Source: Trametes villosa
Lineage: Eukaryota; Basidiomycota; Agaricomycetes; Polyporales; Polyporaceae
Direction of reading: 5' to 3'
Assembly (NCBI GenBank): GCA_002964805.2
Contig: PUDQ02000001.1
Coordinates: 496,001 to 560,000, forward strand
DNA length: 64,000 bases
Part shown: positions 47,334 through 59,312 of the stretch, in pieces
Layout: every line of letters begins with the position of its first letter
Position numbering within the stretch: the first letter of the stretch is position 1
The notes under the pieces: model-generated
What the model saw: the letters and a program-made list of their open reading frames with translations, nothing else
The model's database searches: none
What the model was told of the DNA's origin: nothing
Made by a program: the position numbers and the translations under genes

Positions 47334-48927
47334 ATGCTCTCCATAACACGGAGTATCTTACGCAGAACTATGGCCACAGTCGCAAGTAACTCGAATGTTA
47401 CTCTTACATCCGAGGGTGCTGTCTCGATTTCGTACAACACCCTCGTATCCTCCCCTCTCTCTTTGAGTTCTTCAATCGGTAAGTATAGGATCTGTTGCAG
47501 GGCGATATGAGGCAATGATTGAATGCTGACATCTTGTCACTGCAGAGAAAGCGTTTGGGTCGCACCCGGACAGCCTGGGCATTATCATCGTCCGGGATTT
47601 GCCAAAGACCTACGCGCCTGCTCGAGAAAGGCTTCTCAAGTTGGCGTACCGGTTCGCCAGCCTTGATCCCAAAGTCAGGGAGAAGTATGCAGACCCCAAG
47701 AGCAGGTATAGGTAAGAGTTGCGTCCGCAGACAACAGAGAGCACGATACTGAAGTTATCTGCAGCTTTGGCTGGTCTCATGGCAAGGTTTGCCCCACCCA
47801 GAGCGACTTCGGATGCGCATGATACTGACTCGTTGAGTGCTTAGGAGATCATGAATGGCAAGCCAGGTCGGTACTACATAGGTGTCTAGGCAGTACACGC
47901 GCTGAACACATCCCCATGCTATTCAGATACCATGAAGGGATCTTTCTACGCCAACCCGGTACTCGACGAGCCCAACGTCTCGCCAGAGTTGCGTCGGACC
48001 CACCCCGAATACTATGGCAAAAACATCTGTAGGTCATCGCCCTCAACGTTGCTCATAAGTAGGGTCTGATACGGTACTCAGGGCCTTCCGACACTGCCGA
48101 GGTTGGGGACTTCGAGCATGCATTCAAGGATCTTGGACGGTGAGTCAGGAGATGCCCAATACCGCGTCAGCTTGCAGCAGTGCTGAGGTTTGGCCCTGAT
48201 AGCTTTGTCTTCGGCGTTGGTTGTCAACTGGCGGTGGCCTGCCAACCTTTCGGTGAACTATTGTGACGTCCAAACTGTGCTTCGGCCACTCATGCTTCTC
48301 ATTCCGCCCAGCCTCATCCTATCTCACGGACTCTTCCTTGTCTTTGGCCGACCTCATCGGCTCCTCGCAAACGGTGAAGGCTCGTCTCCTGCACTACTTC
48401 CCGCCATCTCCGGAGAACCCCCTCCCTGCCGAAGATGAGGCCATTGACAGCTGGTGCGGCTTCCACCTGGACCACTCCCTGCTCACAGGTCTCTGTTCGG
48501 TGAGTACGACCACGAAAGTCCTCGCTTCTCGCACACCAACATGTTCTCTGGCCAACAGGCCCTATACCTCCGTCAAGACCCCTCAGGCGAGCCCACCGTC
48601 GTGCAATCGCCCTCGCCTAGCTCCGGGCTCTACATCCGCACGCGCGGCGGCGCGCTCACCAAGGTCTCCATCCCCGCCGACTGCCTGGCCTTCCAGACCG
48701 GCGAGGCGCTCGAGCTCGCGACCGCGGGCAAGCTGCGCGCGACGCCGCACTGCGTGCGCGTTGGGGCGGCGGCTGACGCGGAGCGCGTCTCGCGCGAGAC
48801 GTTCGCGCTGTTCATGCAGCCGAACGTCGACCAGCAGTTGTCCGCGACGGAGGACTTTGGGCAGTTCAGCAAGCGCATCTTCGACGAGCATTACAAGGAC
48901 GAGGCCGCCGCGGGCGCGGCGCAGTGA
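47334..48927 (+). CDS. Non-haem Fe(II)/2-oxoglutarate-dependent oxygenase-like protein
   Basis: Nine exons (47334-47478, 47546-47711, 47765-47786, 47845-47866, 47927-48028, 48082-48139, 48203-48252, 48312-48499, 48559-48927) give 373 residues. Exons 3 and 4 are only 22 nt each. The isopenicillin-N-synthase-like fold is suggested by LGIIIVRDLPKTYAPARERLLKLAYRFA near the N-terminus. The iron facial triad is probably the His and Asp of FHLDHS (about residues 240-242) and the His of TPHCVRVG (about 314). The Arg of SRETFALFMQP is the likely 2-oxoglutarate contact. The substrate is unknown. The start at 47334 adds a basic stretch (MLSITRSILRRTMATVA) that could be a mitochondrial presequence. The Met at 47370 is an equally good start and would give 361 residues. 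Confidence 0.8.
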
Positions 48928-49129
48928 TTACACGTATGGACACGGGGCGCGGTCGGGCAGGGAGGTGTGTGGTACTACAGTATGATTACAGACGAGGGGG
49001 ATCTACGGCGAGAGCGGCGGAACAATGTATCGAAGTATCGACGATGTGGAAGGGTGTGCATGAGGCAAGAGAAGGTCATTAGATAGCGCATAAGGATGCC
49101 GTGGACTCGTCTAGGAGGGTACGGGGGCA
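48928..49129. other. Short convergent spacer
   Basis: 202 bp between the oxygenase gene and ATG26, which end towards each other. Nothing else is seen. Confidence 0.6.
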
Positions 49130-52100
49130 TCAGCGTTCGTGCGAGTCGTGCGAGGGTTCGTCGGAGTCCGATATAACGCTCCAGTCACTGGCTGCGGTGG
49201 CCGATCCACTAGGGCTAGGATGTTCGGGAGGTGAGCCCGAGGGATAGTCACGGATGGTGGCGTGTTCAGCATCGAAAAGTTCCTCGCGAAGGTCACGGTG
49301 GTCGCGGTGAGCAGCACCCTTGATGAGCGAGCGAGCGTACTCGAGGTCGCGGTAGATCGCCTCGATGGCAACAGCGACACCGTTCTCCTGCGCGGATAAG
49401 TGAGCACAAATACAGGAAGGAGGCTGGTATGGTGACGTACCCCGCGGATTTGTTCACCAACGGCTCTGGCACGCTCGATCTGCTTCTGGTTGGTCGTGGC
49501 GTCGCGCAGCGCCTGGGCGAGAACCTCGACAGTCAACTTGCGCACGGCCGCGCCGACACCAAGCGCTTCCACCCGATCAGCCCAGAAGAACTGGTCACCG
49601 AAGAACGGCTTGATGATTGTCGGTATACCAGCTATGCCGCAAGTCAGTTATATGCCTCGCGAAACGAAGCCAAAAAAACACACCGCGCAAGCTCGCGCCA
49701 GTGGTACCAGCACCGCCGTGATGGCAAGCAGCATCAATCTGCTTGAACAGCCAGTCGTGGGGGATCGATGAGATGGGGTATATCTGCTTCGGCAGCGGCT
49801 CCTCGGGCTCGGTTTGCGCGGGGGCGTTCTTCACGAGCCGGTCAGACCAGCCCTTGGACATGATCGCGTACACGCCGCTCTCAGCGATGGCGTCGATGAC
49901 GCAGCGTGTCATGGCTTTCGGGTCGGGGACGACGATGCTGCCGAAGCCGATGTACACGATCTTCTTCTTGGCTTTGCGCGCCTCGGCCATGAAGTCGAGC
50001 AGGTCCTGCGGGGGCTCCCACTTCTTGGAGCCCACGTCGGCGTCGTCTAGGAACCAATAGCCTATCCATGAGGTTAGCCTACTAAGGTACGACACACGAA
50101 AGTTCGTGGCACCCACCTGTTACTCTGATCCATTCTGGCCAGTCTAGCGGCTGAGGTACGACTATAGGGCTGAAGTTGTACAGGAACGGGATCTTGTGAG
50201 GCTCCATCTTGTCAAGGCTTGTAGGGGGCAGGCCGAGCGTGTTCCTACGCCAGCGGTTGATTTGACCGGCCGTTCCCCTCCAGAACACTTGGTCGAAAAG
50301 CACGTAGGTCTGAACCCCCCTGTGAGTCAACGCTTGAGATGTCGAGCTCATCAAGGAGCTCACCATGTAGTTATAGTTGCCACCCATCTACAAGCGCCGT
50401 TAGTCAATTGTCACCCCTGGGCATACGAAACGAACATACCTTGTGCTCAGGGACAGCGAACGCATGAGGGTACGCCCTACCCCAAGCTGAGTGGTAAACA
50501 CATGCAGGAGAACGTATGTGGCCTACCTTGTCCGGGTCCAGGTCATTGTGAATGCTCTGAAGTACGGGATCTTGAGCGCCTCGGCAATATGGTAGCCACC
50601 CATCGCACTCGGGCTCTCAATCAGGACGTCTGTTCCCTGGCACGCTTCCCAAGAAGTCTTGAGCAGATCATCGATCCATCCACGGAACTGTAGTAGCGCG
50701 CTCAGTACGCATTAAGGAGAACTGATAGGATGGCCGACCTTCTGAACGCCCTCTTTGAGGAACGCCACGGTGAATGTACCGTTCTCGACGCATATACGCA
50801 TGAGCTCTGCAGGGTCGCCGCCAACATATCCAAACTCTATACCGTGCTTAAAAACGCCCGGGTTCAGTATCATTTGTGGGCAGCCCGGCGACGGGAAAAA
50901 CCACTCACCGACTCAACCCACTCCTTGAACTCGCCATGCGTCGCGATCCGCACCTTGTGGCCATCCGCCATCAGCCCCTTCGCCAGCGCGATATACGGCT
51001 GCACATCTCCCCTCGAGCCGATCGTCAACATCGTAAAATGCAGCGGCCTATCCGGCTTGAACGACAAGAACGTCGACGACTGCGACGTGAACATGTACGC
51101 CGGCGCGCTCGAGTCCGACAGGCTCCCCTGCGACTCGCTGCGCTCGAGCGCGCCGCGCGGGCCAAATTCCTCGAGGATGAGCGCGTCCTTCCCGCCGCTC
51201 GACGTGCTGCGCGTCTCGCCCGAGATGGTTCGCCGCCGCGCGTCATCGAGCTGGCGCTGCAGGACGTTCACGAAGGCGTCACGCCGCTCGGCGTCTGCGA
51301 ACTCGAAGAAGAGCTCCTCGTGCCCGCGGACGATGACAACGAGGCCGTAGTGCCCGAAGTGGAAGGACTTCTGCTTCTCGGTGGCTAGAATGTCCCTGAG
51401 AGGGAGCATCATCTGTGGACACAGGAAAACATGAGCGGCTGCACCACGGAAGGATCGAGAGAACATACCCTGGTCCGTGCGGTCAACGGCCCGGTAGACT
51501 TGAAGCAGAAGTAGTTGCTCGACACGTAAAGGCGACCATGGACGGGAAGCAGCCGGTACAGATACCCAGGGAAGACTGCCCGCGCAACTCAGCTAATATC
51601 CCACACCTACAGAACGATGCACTTACTCCCAAGAAGGTCCTCCTTGTCGTCAAACGCGAACGCCTGGCGGAACTTGTCCACCGTCTCCACGTCCACACCG
51701 TCATGCGGCGTCTCTAGAATACTGAAGAATCCAAAGTCGCCGCTCGTGCTCGCGCTCGGGGTATGCCCGAACCGGCTCCGTGACGACCCGCGCGAGTGCG
51801 AGCTCACGATCTCCGTGACGCCCGGCACGGCGTGCGCCACGGGCAGCGTCATCGCGTGCTCGAGGTGGGGGCGCACGCTCGTCGACACCACGGGCACGCC
51901 GAACAGCAGGCTGCGCGACGGGACGCGGAGCCAAGACGGCATCGACGGCATGCCGACCGACCACCCGCTGCCCGCGGTCGAGGAGTCCTTCGCCGACGAC
52001 GCAGAGGAGTGGGACTGAGAATGCGCGTGCACGTCTGCGCTCGAGCCGGACACAGAGGGCGGGTAGGTGTGGTCAGCGGGGGTGCGGGTGGGCGTCAGAC

Positions 52101-54662
52101 TCGAGGAGGACGCGTGGAGAGGGTCGGGCCGCCCGGAGCGCTCACCTTCGGCAGGCGTCGTCGCCGTCTCGGCGGACGGGGACGTCGCGATGGGCACGAA
52201 GGAGGAGCCGCTCCGCTTGATGATGTGCGTGAAGTCCTCGTTGTTCGCCTCGCCCGTCGCCGCGGAGGGCGTGCTCGCCGAGCGCCCGATCGGCAGGGTC
52301 TCCCGCAGGATGTGCGTCAGCTTGAAGGCTGAGGGCGACTTGGGCCGCGATTCGACGGCGGGGGTGGTGAGCGCGCGTTCGGTCGGTCGGGGGCCGGGTG
52401 AGCGCGCTGTGGTGGTGTCGACGACTGCGGGCGCGTGCTGGAACGACGGCATGGTGCGGTACGCCCGTACTGCGTCCCGGATCTGCTCCAGTGCGCCAGG
52501 GAGGTTGCTGAAGTACGCGAAGAAGTAGGAGTCGAGCGCGAGGTCCGAGCTCTTGTCCTGCACCTTGATCTCAATCGTCTCACTGAATTCCATAGTGTTG
52601 GACCTGTCGACATCGACAACGGCAGGGTAGGGGATGGCAATCTGTACCGAGAGTCAGCCCATGTTTAGGCGGGCGGGCACACTGTCAATCCACTGACCTT
52701 GATACTATCACCCATGTTGGTGATCTTCAGCATGACCTTGCGGATCGACTTCACCCATTCGTCACGGCTGGTAACCGAATCCGCCGATAGCCTGATGGAC
52801 TTCTCGTTCGTCCGAAGGCGGATATCCTTCTCGTTGACAGGCTCGCAGCTGATGGCGTATCGCAGGTCCACCACGCCATGTGGGAAGTATGGATCCTGAA
52901 GCAAGTGAGCTACCATGCCTGTGCGACAAACGGCTCATGCCATCTTACCGAAGCAGACTGGTACCACGAGAGCACGTCATTCTTGAGAATGAACCAATGT
53001 CGGATCCAGCGTTTGGTGCGCTGCGCCCGCTTCATTAGAGAGCCCGACTTCAACACTTGGTCCTGGGACACTGTCAGTTGCCTAGTCGCTGTCACAGGAG
53101 TGTAAATACTGTACCTCTCTTGATGGTAGGTGGGCGAAAAAGCAGATGTATGCGTCGGTCAAATACATATAACCTTGAAGGACTGCTCGGAAGTTGAGTT
53201 TCTACATGCGTAAAACTGCAATCCCGCATCTGAAGACTTACGGACTGATCGTAATAGCCAACATGGCATTTCTTCAAAGAGCGTCAATTAGCATTTGTTG
53301 GCCAGATAGTGGGCCGTCGTACTAACCTGCTACCACCTCGTGTATGTCATCTAGTTCAAAGACATCGCGGAGCTTCTCGGCGAGTTGCGTCCGCCTATCC
53401 TGGCGCACCGTAGCCATAGTTGCAGAGCGACCTGCAGCCCTCTCCATCGAGTTCAGATCATGTATCTCGGAAACAGAGGCGTCTAAGCCCAGCATCGGCT
53501 CTGGAGAAGCGCGACCGGTATGGCTGGAGCCCACAATATGGCCAGGCGCGGTCGGCTCGAAGTCGCCCTCCTCGTCGGACATGGGGTGATCCCCAGACGG
53601 CGCGCTGTCTTCCGTATCCGACAGCGTGGGTAAGGTGCGACTCTTAGCCGAGGGGTGGGCGGAGCTCGAGGGCTCTCCTCGCCTGAAACGGGCCAGAGGG
53701 CGGTAGATGGCATGAATTGATGAGGTCAAGCGGTTGACTGGAGGAAGCGCGATTAGTGCCACCTGGGGCGTTGTGCTTCCGGCGTTAAGACCTACAGGGT
53801 CTGTCATCCTCGTCGCTCTCTGTCTGCACAGGAACCGCGTCGTGATTCAGGAACTCGTCATCATTGTCCTGGTCTTCGGCCCACGGTACGGCCTGAAGCG
53901 CCTGGATGAACGTCTGCGTCCCCGCATGCATCTACCACGGAAGTGTCAGTTCGGTCGAATAACACATGCCGATCGTTCGACCAGGGGCACCACCCCGCGC
54001 AACAGCTTCTTACTTTCCGGCTACACCACTATCGGAGCCAAAACACGCCCGCGATATCGCTATGTGCGAATGCGGCTGCACGCATGCTATGTGGGACAAT
54101 CGTGGTGCAGCAGGACGTAATAGCTCGACGCGCGGACAGGTGCGCACTGTGTCCTGATTGGGCGTACCGATCGGAACCCGCGCCATATCGCGCTCTCGGG
54201 GTGGGTCGGGTCTAGCGAGGGCGAGCCCGGGGTTATGAAGGGCGAGTCTTCCTCGCCGCTTGGAGCGTGTTTCCGCCGCCTGGAGGACAGACGAGAGGGG
54301 GACTTCGGAGGCGGGGCAAGCACTTGCGACTGTGAAGTCGCCGGGTGATCCCCTAGGATGAAACACCGTCAGATACTCCACAAACAAGACGGATTTTGTG
54401 CTCGCGCACCGTCATGGACCTGCTTCTCCTTGCCCTTCCTCGTGAGGCTGAACATGCGCATGTGGCCTGGATGCGGCAAGGCCGGTTGGCTCTGCGAGAG
54501 TAGAGGTGTGTTCCTAGTCTTGTCCAGCGCGCGCTGAGCCAGTCCTCCAATCGATGCGGTGGGTGTCTCCGCGTTATCAGACTCGGTAGTCGGTGAAGCC
54601 GCTATAGTCGGAGGGGTTCCCGGGGCTGCGGGCGGGGAGCCCGGGGGCGGGTCGTGCGCCAT
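49130..54662 (-). CDS. ATG26: Sterol 3-beta-glucosyltransferase ATG26/UGT51
   Basis: Transfers glucose from UDP-glucose to ergosterol; needed for pexophagy in some fungi. Eighteen exons on the minus strand (first 54662-54410, last 49387-49130) give 1474 residues. Order of parts: disordered N-terminus; first GRAM ([36 protein letters not shown]); PH domain ([34 protein letters not shown]); Ser/Pro linker; second GRAM from about 800 ([11 protein letters not shown] then [18 protein letters not shown]); GT28 domain from about 960 ([20 protein letters not shown]); and the UDP-sugar motif [18 protein letters not shown] at about 1315. The C-terminus is [31 protein letters not shown] stands two bases upstream of the assigned ATG. 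If it is a real TATA box, translation would start later, for example at the Met residues in [11 protein letters not shown]. Intron 2 is 236 nt. Confidence 0.93.
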
Positions 54663-54997
54663 GGTTTATATAGTCGCTTATTGAGGCAGGATGAGTCGTG
54701 AACGGTGAAGACAGCGAGCTCGGACCGAAGCTAGGTGCGGTGCATGCGCCGGGAAGGGCTGCGAGTGGAGGGAGTCCGACGTGCGTACGCGTGAGCTAGC
54801 GCGAGCTGCAGCGCGACAGGCGCCCATATCGCGACCGTGAGAACATCCGTTTTAGGCAGTTTGGTCTACCAGAACAGGTGACTTCAGCGCGGTTCGTGTC
54901 CGTCGCGCCAGGCCTCCTCGAGGCTTTCGCTCAACCTGCTCTGTCTCTCCGCAGGCCGCCTGGATACCCCTCCCCTCCTCTTCTCCCTCACCATACC
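54663..54997. promoter_or_regulatory. Divergent promoter between ATG26 and the SUR7/PalI gene
   Basis: 335 bp drive both genes. TTTATATA (54665-54672, plus strand) reads as TATATAAA for ATG26. A CT-rich block (about 54965-54990) precedes the plus-strand ATG. Confidence 0.45.
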
Positions 54998-56136
54998 ATG
55001 CGCGGCGAACTATGCATCGGCAGCGCCTCCGTCCTTGCGTGCGTCATTTGAGCTTGATTGCAGCGACTACGGGCTGCGCTGACACTGCGCGCATGGCAAA
55101 AGGCTCATCTCCCTGGTCTTGCTCATCTTCATGCATGTGCGTCACACCCCGGCCTTCTCGATAAAGGTTATCTCGCGCTGACAGATTACCGACCGGCTTC
55201 CCCAACAGGTCGGGCAGATCAACACCTCGACCGTCCCGCGAGGCATTTCCATGGTGAATCGAGACCGTACATCCCCAGCGCGGCCAGTGGGTTGACGCAA
55301 TGAGCTGCGCAGGTCAATGTCAACACTTCCGGCTACGGGTGCGCACCTTCACGGGCCATTGGCCAACTCAAACTGTGACTGCCGGGCTAATTCTGGTGCA
55401 GACAAGGCCTCGAGGCCGCGCTTGGTGACCCCATAGCCGGGCTCTATGCGACGAACGCGTCCGCACCCCTCCAAGCAATGCTCGGTATCCGCGAGAACTA
55501 CAAGTTCGGGCTATACTCGTACTGCGGCTACGTCAACGGCTCCGGCATCTGCTCGAACACCTCGGCGGCGACGCGCTGGGAGCCGTTCACGGTCCTGGTC
55601 GCGGACATGCGCGCGAACTACTCGGGCGTGACGACCGCGCTCATCACCGAGGGCACGTTCATCGACTCGGACTACCTCGGCAGCTTCACGAAGGGGGCGT
55701 ACTACCTCGTCATCATCGGCTCCGTCTGTGCGGCAATGGCCCTGCTTACGTTCGTCGGGTATCCGCGTCTGGGTTCATACGGCTGACTCGGATCCTTGCA
55801 GCGGCCTGCTCAAGCATACAGTGCTCTTTTTCCTCTCTACGCTGTTCGCCGTGCTCGGGTCGCTCACACTGCTCATTGGCGCGACTATCTGGACGGTGGT
55901 CATCAAAAAGGCCGAGTCAATAAACGACTTCATCGTCGGACCATCGGCGGCGCCTGTCCCGCTGGGTATCACCGTCTCGACGGGAAACGCCCTGTTCCTG
56001 CTGTGGGCCGCCTGGGCATGCTTGCTGGTCTCTATACTCCCCTACATGATCAGGTATGTCCCTCATTTATTTCCCACCGCGAGGCTGGGTTGCTCATTCC
56101 GACTGCACTTCCAGTTGCTGCACTTACCGAGGATAA
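54998..56136 (+). CDS. SUR7/PalI-family plasma-membrane protein
   Basis: Seven exons (54998-55038, 55103-55136, 55209-55253, 55313-55338, 55402-55758, 55802-56053, 56115-56136) give 258 residues. Four helices are visible: LALISLVLLIFM, YLVIIGSVCAAMALLTFVGG, LFFLSTLFAVLGSLTLLIGA and LFLLWAAWACLLVSILPYMI. The large first outer loop carries N-glycosylation sequons (NTS, NSS-like NAS, NGS, NYS) and the paired-Cys motif YCGYVNGSGIC that marks SUR7/PalI proteins. The protein ends with a short ISCCTYRG tail. Relatives act in eisosomes (Sur7) or in ambient-pH sensing (PalI/Rim9); I cannot tell which applies here. Four of the exons are 45 nt or shorter, so the N-terminal half rests on splice inference. 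The tail Cys pair could be palmitoylated. Confidence 0.82.
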
Positions 56137-57084
56137 TTTCCGCGTCGATGCCGGGCCATCTAATCTCCGTGCAGGCCACCGCTCTGTAACCATTATTCGT
56201 AACGCATGGCCTCGCTGGCAGCGAGGTCGACACGTCGCACTCACGGACTCCACTACGACTCAGTTATGTAATGCACGCTATGTATATGAAGAACGCCCAA
56301 GAAGTGCTAGACGAATTTGAACGCGGTGCTATTTCGCGAGCGCGTGCTTGCCGAGCTGCAGGCCTATAGCGCCCACCACTAGTTTATTTGACACCGAACA
56401 CGAACGACGGACCGGATCCTCTCGGTAATTGACAAGTACGGTCTAGGAATACATTGAGGTATTCCTGTGACTTATGCAGGGGATACGTCGAGGAACGAGC
56501 TGAACCGAGGGCGATCTGTCGCGAGAGGGGCCAAAGAGGGCCCCTTCGTCACACTCTTACTCGACGTTCTTGACCATATCCCGGTGGATCCTCAACATAT
56601 TTAGAGATACAGCTAAGCTTGGAAATACTCAACTGCATCTGAAACTTCAAGATGCGCAGAGGGAGAAAAGGGGCCAGAATGCAAGAATTACACTTCTGTC
56701 GGACTTACACTACAGGTGCACTGATAGTACAGTCAACCACGGAGAATAAACAATCCTCTAGTGCGCAGCATCGCATTACGACTGGTAGGTTACTGTGGTT
56801 CGCCTCCTATGTACGTAGGTCAAGAGACTGAGAGTTATGTGGAGGCGGCGGAGAGGACTGGGCACGGGCGCCTGAGTGCGGACGGAGAGAGTTGGCCGCG
56901 GGAGTGCGCTCGGCCAGATCGGCGACCCACGCCTGCATCTCATAACCCCTGCCCCGCGCGCCCCGCCAAGCCCATTCCCCCTTCCCTCCTTCCCTTCATC
57001 TTCCCTTTCTCCTCGTCCCCGCCGGCCCCGTTCACGACAGTCAACTAATATCCTCGTCGCCTCAACTCTACCACCGAGGTCCTA
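56137..57084. other. Intergenic region
   Basis: 948 bp, AT-richer than its surroundings between about 56270 and 56800, with no coding signal. It contains a small perfect hairpin (AGGAATAC/GTATTCCT around ATTGAG, near 56446-56467). The last 150 bp are CT-rich and serve as the promoter of the GH72 gene. Confidence 0.5.
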
Positions 57085-59312
57085 ATGCACGCAGCCATCT
57101 CCCGGCTCGCCGGCCTCACCGCCGCCGCCCTCTCTCTCGCCGCAGGTGTCGGCGCGCTCCCGAAGGTGACCAGGCAGGGGCGGTACCTCTACTCCGAGGA
57201 CGGAACCCGGTTCCTCATCAAGGGCATTGCCTACCAGGAGCAAGGTGCGTTACCGAGTCGTCTCGCTGCTGCTCCGGGCGCTCACGGGCGCCCTCCCCGC
57301 ATCGCAGGTGTCGTTGTGGACGACCCGAACAGCCCCTTCTCCGAGCCCTCGACCTTCATCGACCCCCTCTCGGACAGCGCCGCTTGCGCGCGCGACCTCC
57401 CCTTCCTCAAGCAGCTCGGCGTGAACGCCATCCGTGTCTACAGCGTAAATTCGTCTCTCAACCACGATGACTGCATGAACGCCTTCAGCCAGGCCGGCAT
57501 CTACACCATGTATGTGTTGCTCGTTTTACGTCCCCCTTTCAGTAGACTTCGCATTCCTGCACAGTGTGGAGAGTAGAGCACAGAGGCGGGTCGCAGTTCA
57601 CAGGGATTTCCGCCTCGCCGCTAGCGGCCTCTCGGTCACCGGTTACAGAGGCCGCGCGGCGGACCCCGCTCTTATGCGCTAGGTCGGAACCTCCGACATA
57701 TTGTCTCAGAGCTCCAGTTGCTCCGGGAAATAGATGCTGACTGCGTTCGCCCAGCCTCGACCTTGCCCTCCCCTCCGGCGGCTCCATCGACCGCAACAGC
57801 CCCTCATGGACGGTCAACCTGCTCGACCAGTACATCAACACCATCGACGCCTTCAAGAAGTACGACAACGTCCTCGCGTACAACGTCGGTAACGAGGTCA
57901 TCACCGCCCCCGAGGGCACTGGCGCGGCCGCGTTCATCAAGGCCGCTGCCCGTGATGTCAGGGCTTACCTGTCCGTAGTCCTCTGACATTCCCATCACGC
58001 CTCATGCTGACCGTAGGCAACGGCGCTCCGCAGCACGTCCATCTCCTCTTCGGCACTTATCGGCTACGCGGCCCAGGACGGCGCCGACTCGTGGGTCGTC
58101 CCGCTGGCGAACTACCTCGGGTGCGACGACTCGAACAGCAACTCCGCCTCGACGGCCATCGATATTTTCGGCCTGAACAACTAGTAGGTCCGCGCGCAGC
58201 CCACGCCGAGAATACTGCTGACGTCTACTCCTCCCGATCCGTCCGTTTCGCCTCACGCCACCCCCACACGCCCCGTCACAGTGAGTTCTGCGGCGATGCG
58301 AGCGCCTCAGCGTACAACGGCAAGAACGGCGACTTCGCCGGGTACGAGCTTCCCGCGTACTTCAGCGAGTTCGGCTGCGTGTCCCAGCCGCCGCGCCTCT
58401 GGTCGGAGGTTCCGATCATCTTCAGCGCGCCGATGTCCGACATCTGGTCTGGCGCGGTCGCGTTCAGCTACTTCCCTGCGCAGGCGTCCGACGGCTCGTT
58501 CGGCATGGTCACTGTCGATGGCAGCACAGTCACGGTCAGCGACGACTTCAACCGGCTCAAGAACCAGTACGGGAACCTCACGTTCCCCACGACGCCGAGC
58601 AAGACGGACGCAGGATCGAGCGCGTTCCCCGCGTGCCCGTCTCAGAACTCGACCTTCCTTGCATCGAACACGCTCCCGCCGACGCCGAACGACGCCGCGT
58701 GCAACTGCCTCGAGAACATCGTGTCCTGCCAGTTTACTCCGAAGACGACAAACGCGACCCAGGTCGGCGCGATCACGGGCAACCTGCTCGACCTCGGCTG
58801 CTCCCTGCTCGGCCAGCAAGGTGGCAACTGCGGCGACATCTCCGCGAACGGTTCCACCGGTACCTACGGCCGCGTTGCGTTCTGCGACCCCGGTACGTCG
58901 CTGGCCTGTGATATCTGGCATTTTCACGTTTTGTCTGACCATGTCTTGCGCGATCGCAGAGACTAAGCTCTCGTTCGTCATGAGCGAGTTCTACGAGATC
59001 ACGAACCGCGCCGCGACCTCGTGCGACTTCGGCGGGAACGCGACCGTGAACGCGAACGCGCCCTCGAACGTCAACGGCGCGAACGCCGCCGCGACGTCCT
59101 GCCTCGCGAACCCCTCCGCGACGTTCACCCCGAGCGCCCCGAGCGGCTCGTCCGGCTCCAGCGGCAACAGCGGCTCGTCCGGCTCCGGCGGCAGCAAAGG
59201 CGGGAGCAGTGGGAACAACAACGGCGCGCTCGGGGCGACCCCCAGCGCGCTCGTCGGCCTCGGCGTCGCGGTCGTGTTCGGCGTACTCGGCTCGGCGCTC
59301 ACCCTTGCGTGA
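57085..59312 (+). CDS. GPI-anchored 1,3-beta-glucanosyltransferase (GH72 + X8/CBM43)
   Basis: Gas/Gel/Phr-type enzyme that elongates cell-wall beta-1,3-glucan by transglycosylation outside the plasma membrane. Six exons (57085-57244, 57308-57509, 57755-57974, 58017-58183, 58282-58892, 58960-59312) give 570 residues. A signal peptide ends near AAGVGALP. The GH72 domain has the acid/base Glu in AYNVGNEV and the nucleophile Glu in YFSEFGC. FLKQLGVNAIRVYSVN and WSGAVAFSYFP are further family blocks. The X8 Cys-rich domain follows (CNCLENIVSCQF, LGCSLLGQQGGNC, FCDPE). Then comes a Ser/Gly linker and a hydrophobic C-terminus (ALVGLGVAVVFGVLGSALTLA) fitting GPI attachment. Presence of X8 places it in the GH72+ group. 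Intron 2 is 244 nt, longer than usual. Confidence 0.94.

Noticed and set aside
56446..56467. Small hairpin (8-bp arms) as a terminator
   Set aside because: A Pol II context, no following T-run and 300 bp from the nearest gene end; such a short palindrome is expected by chance.
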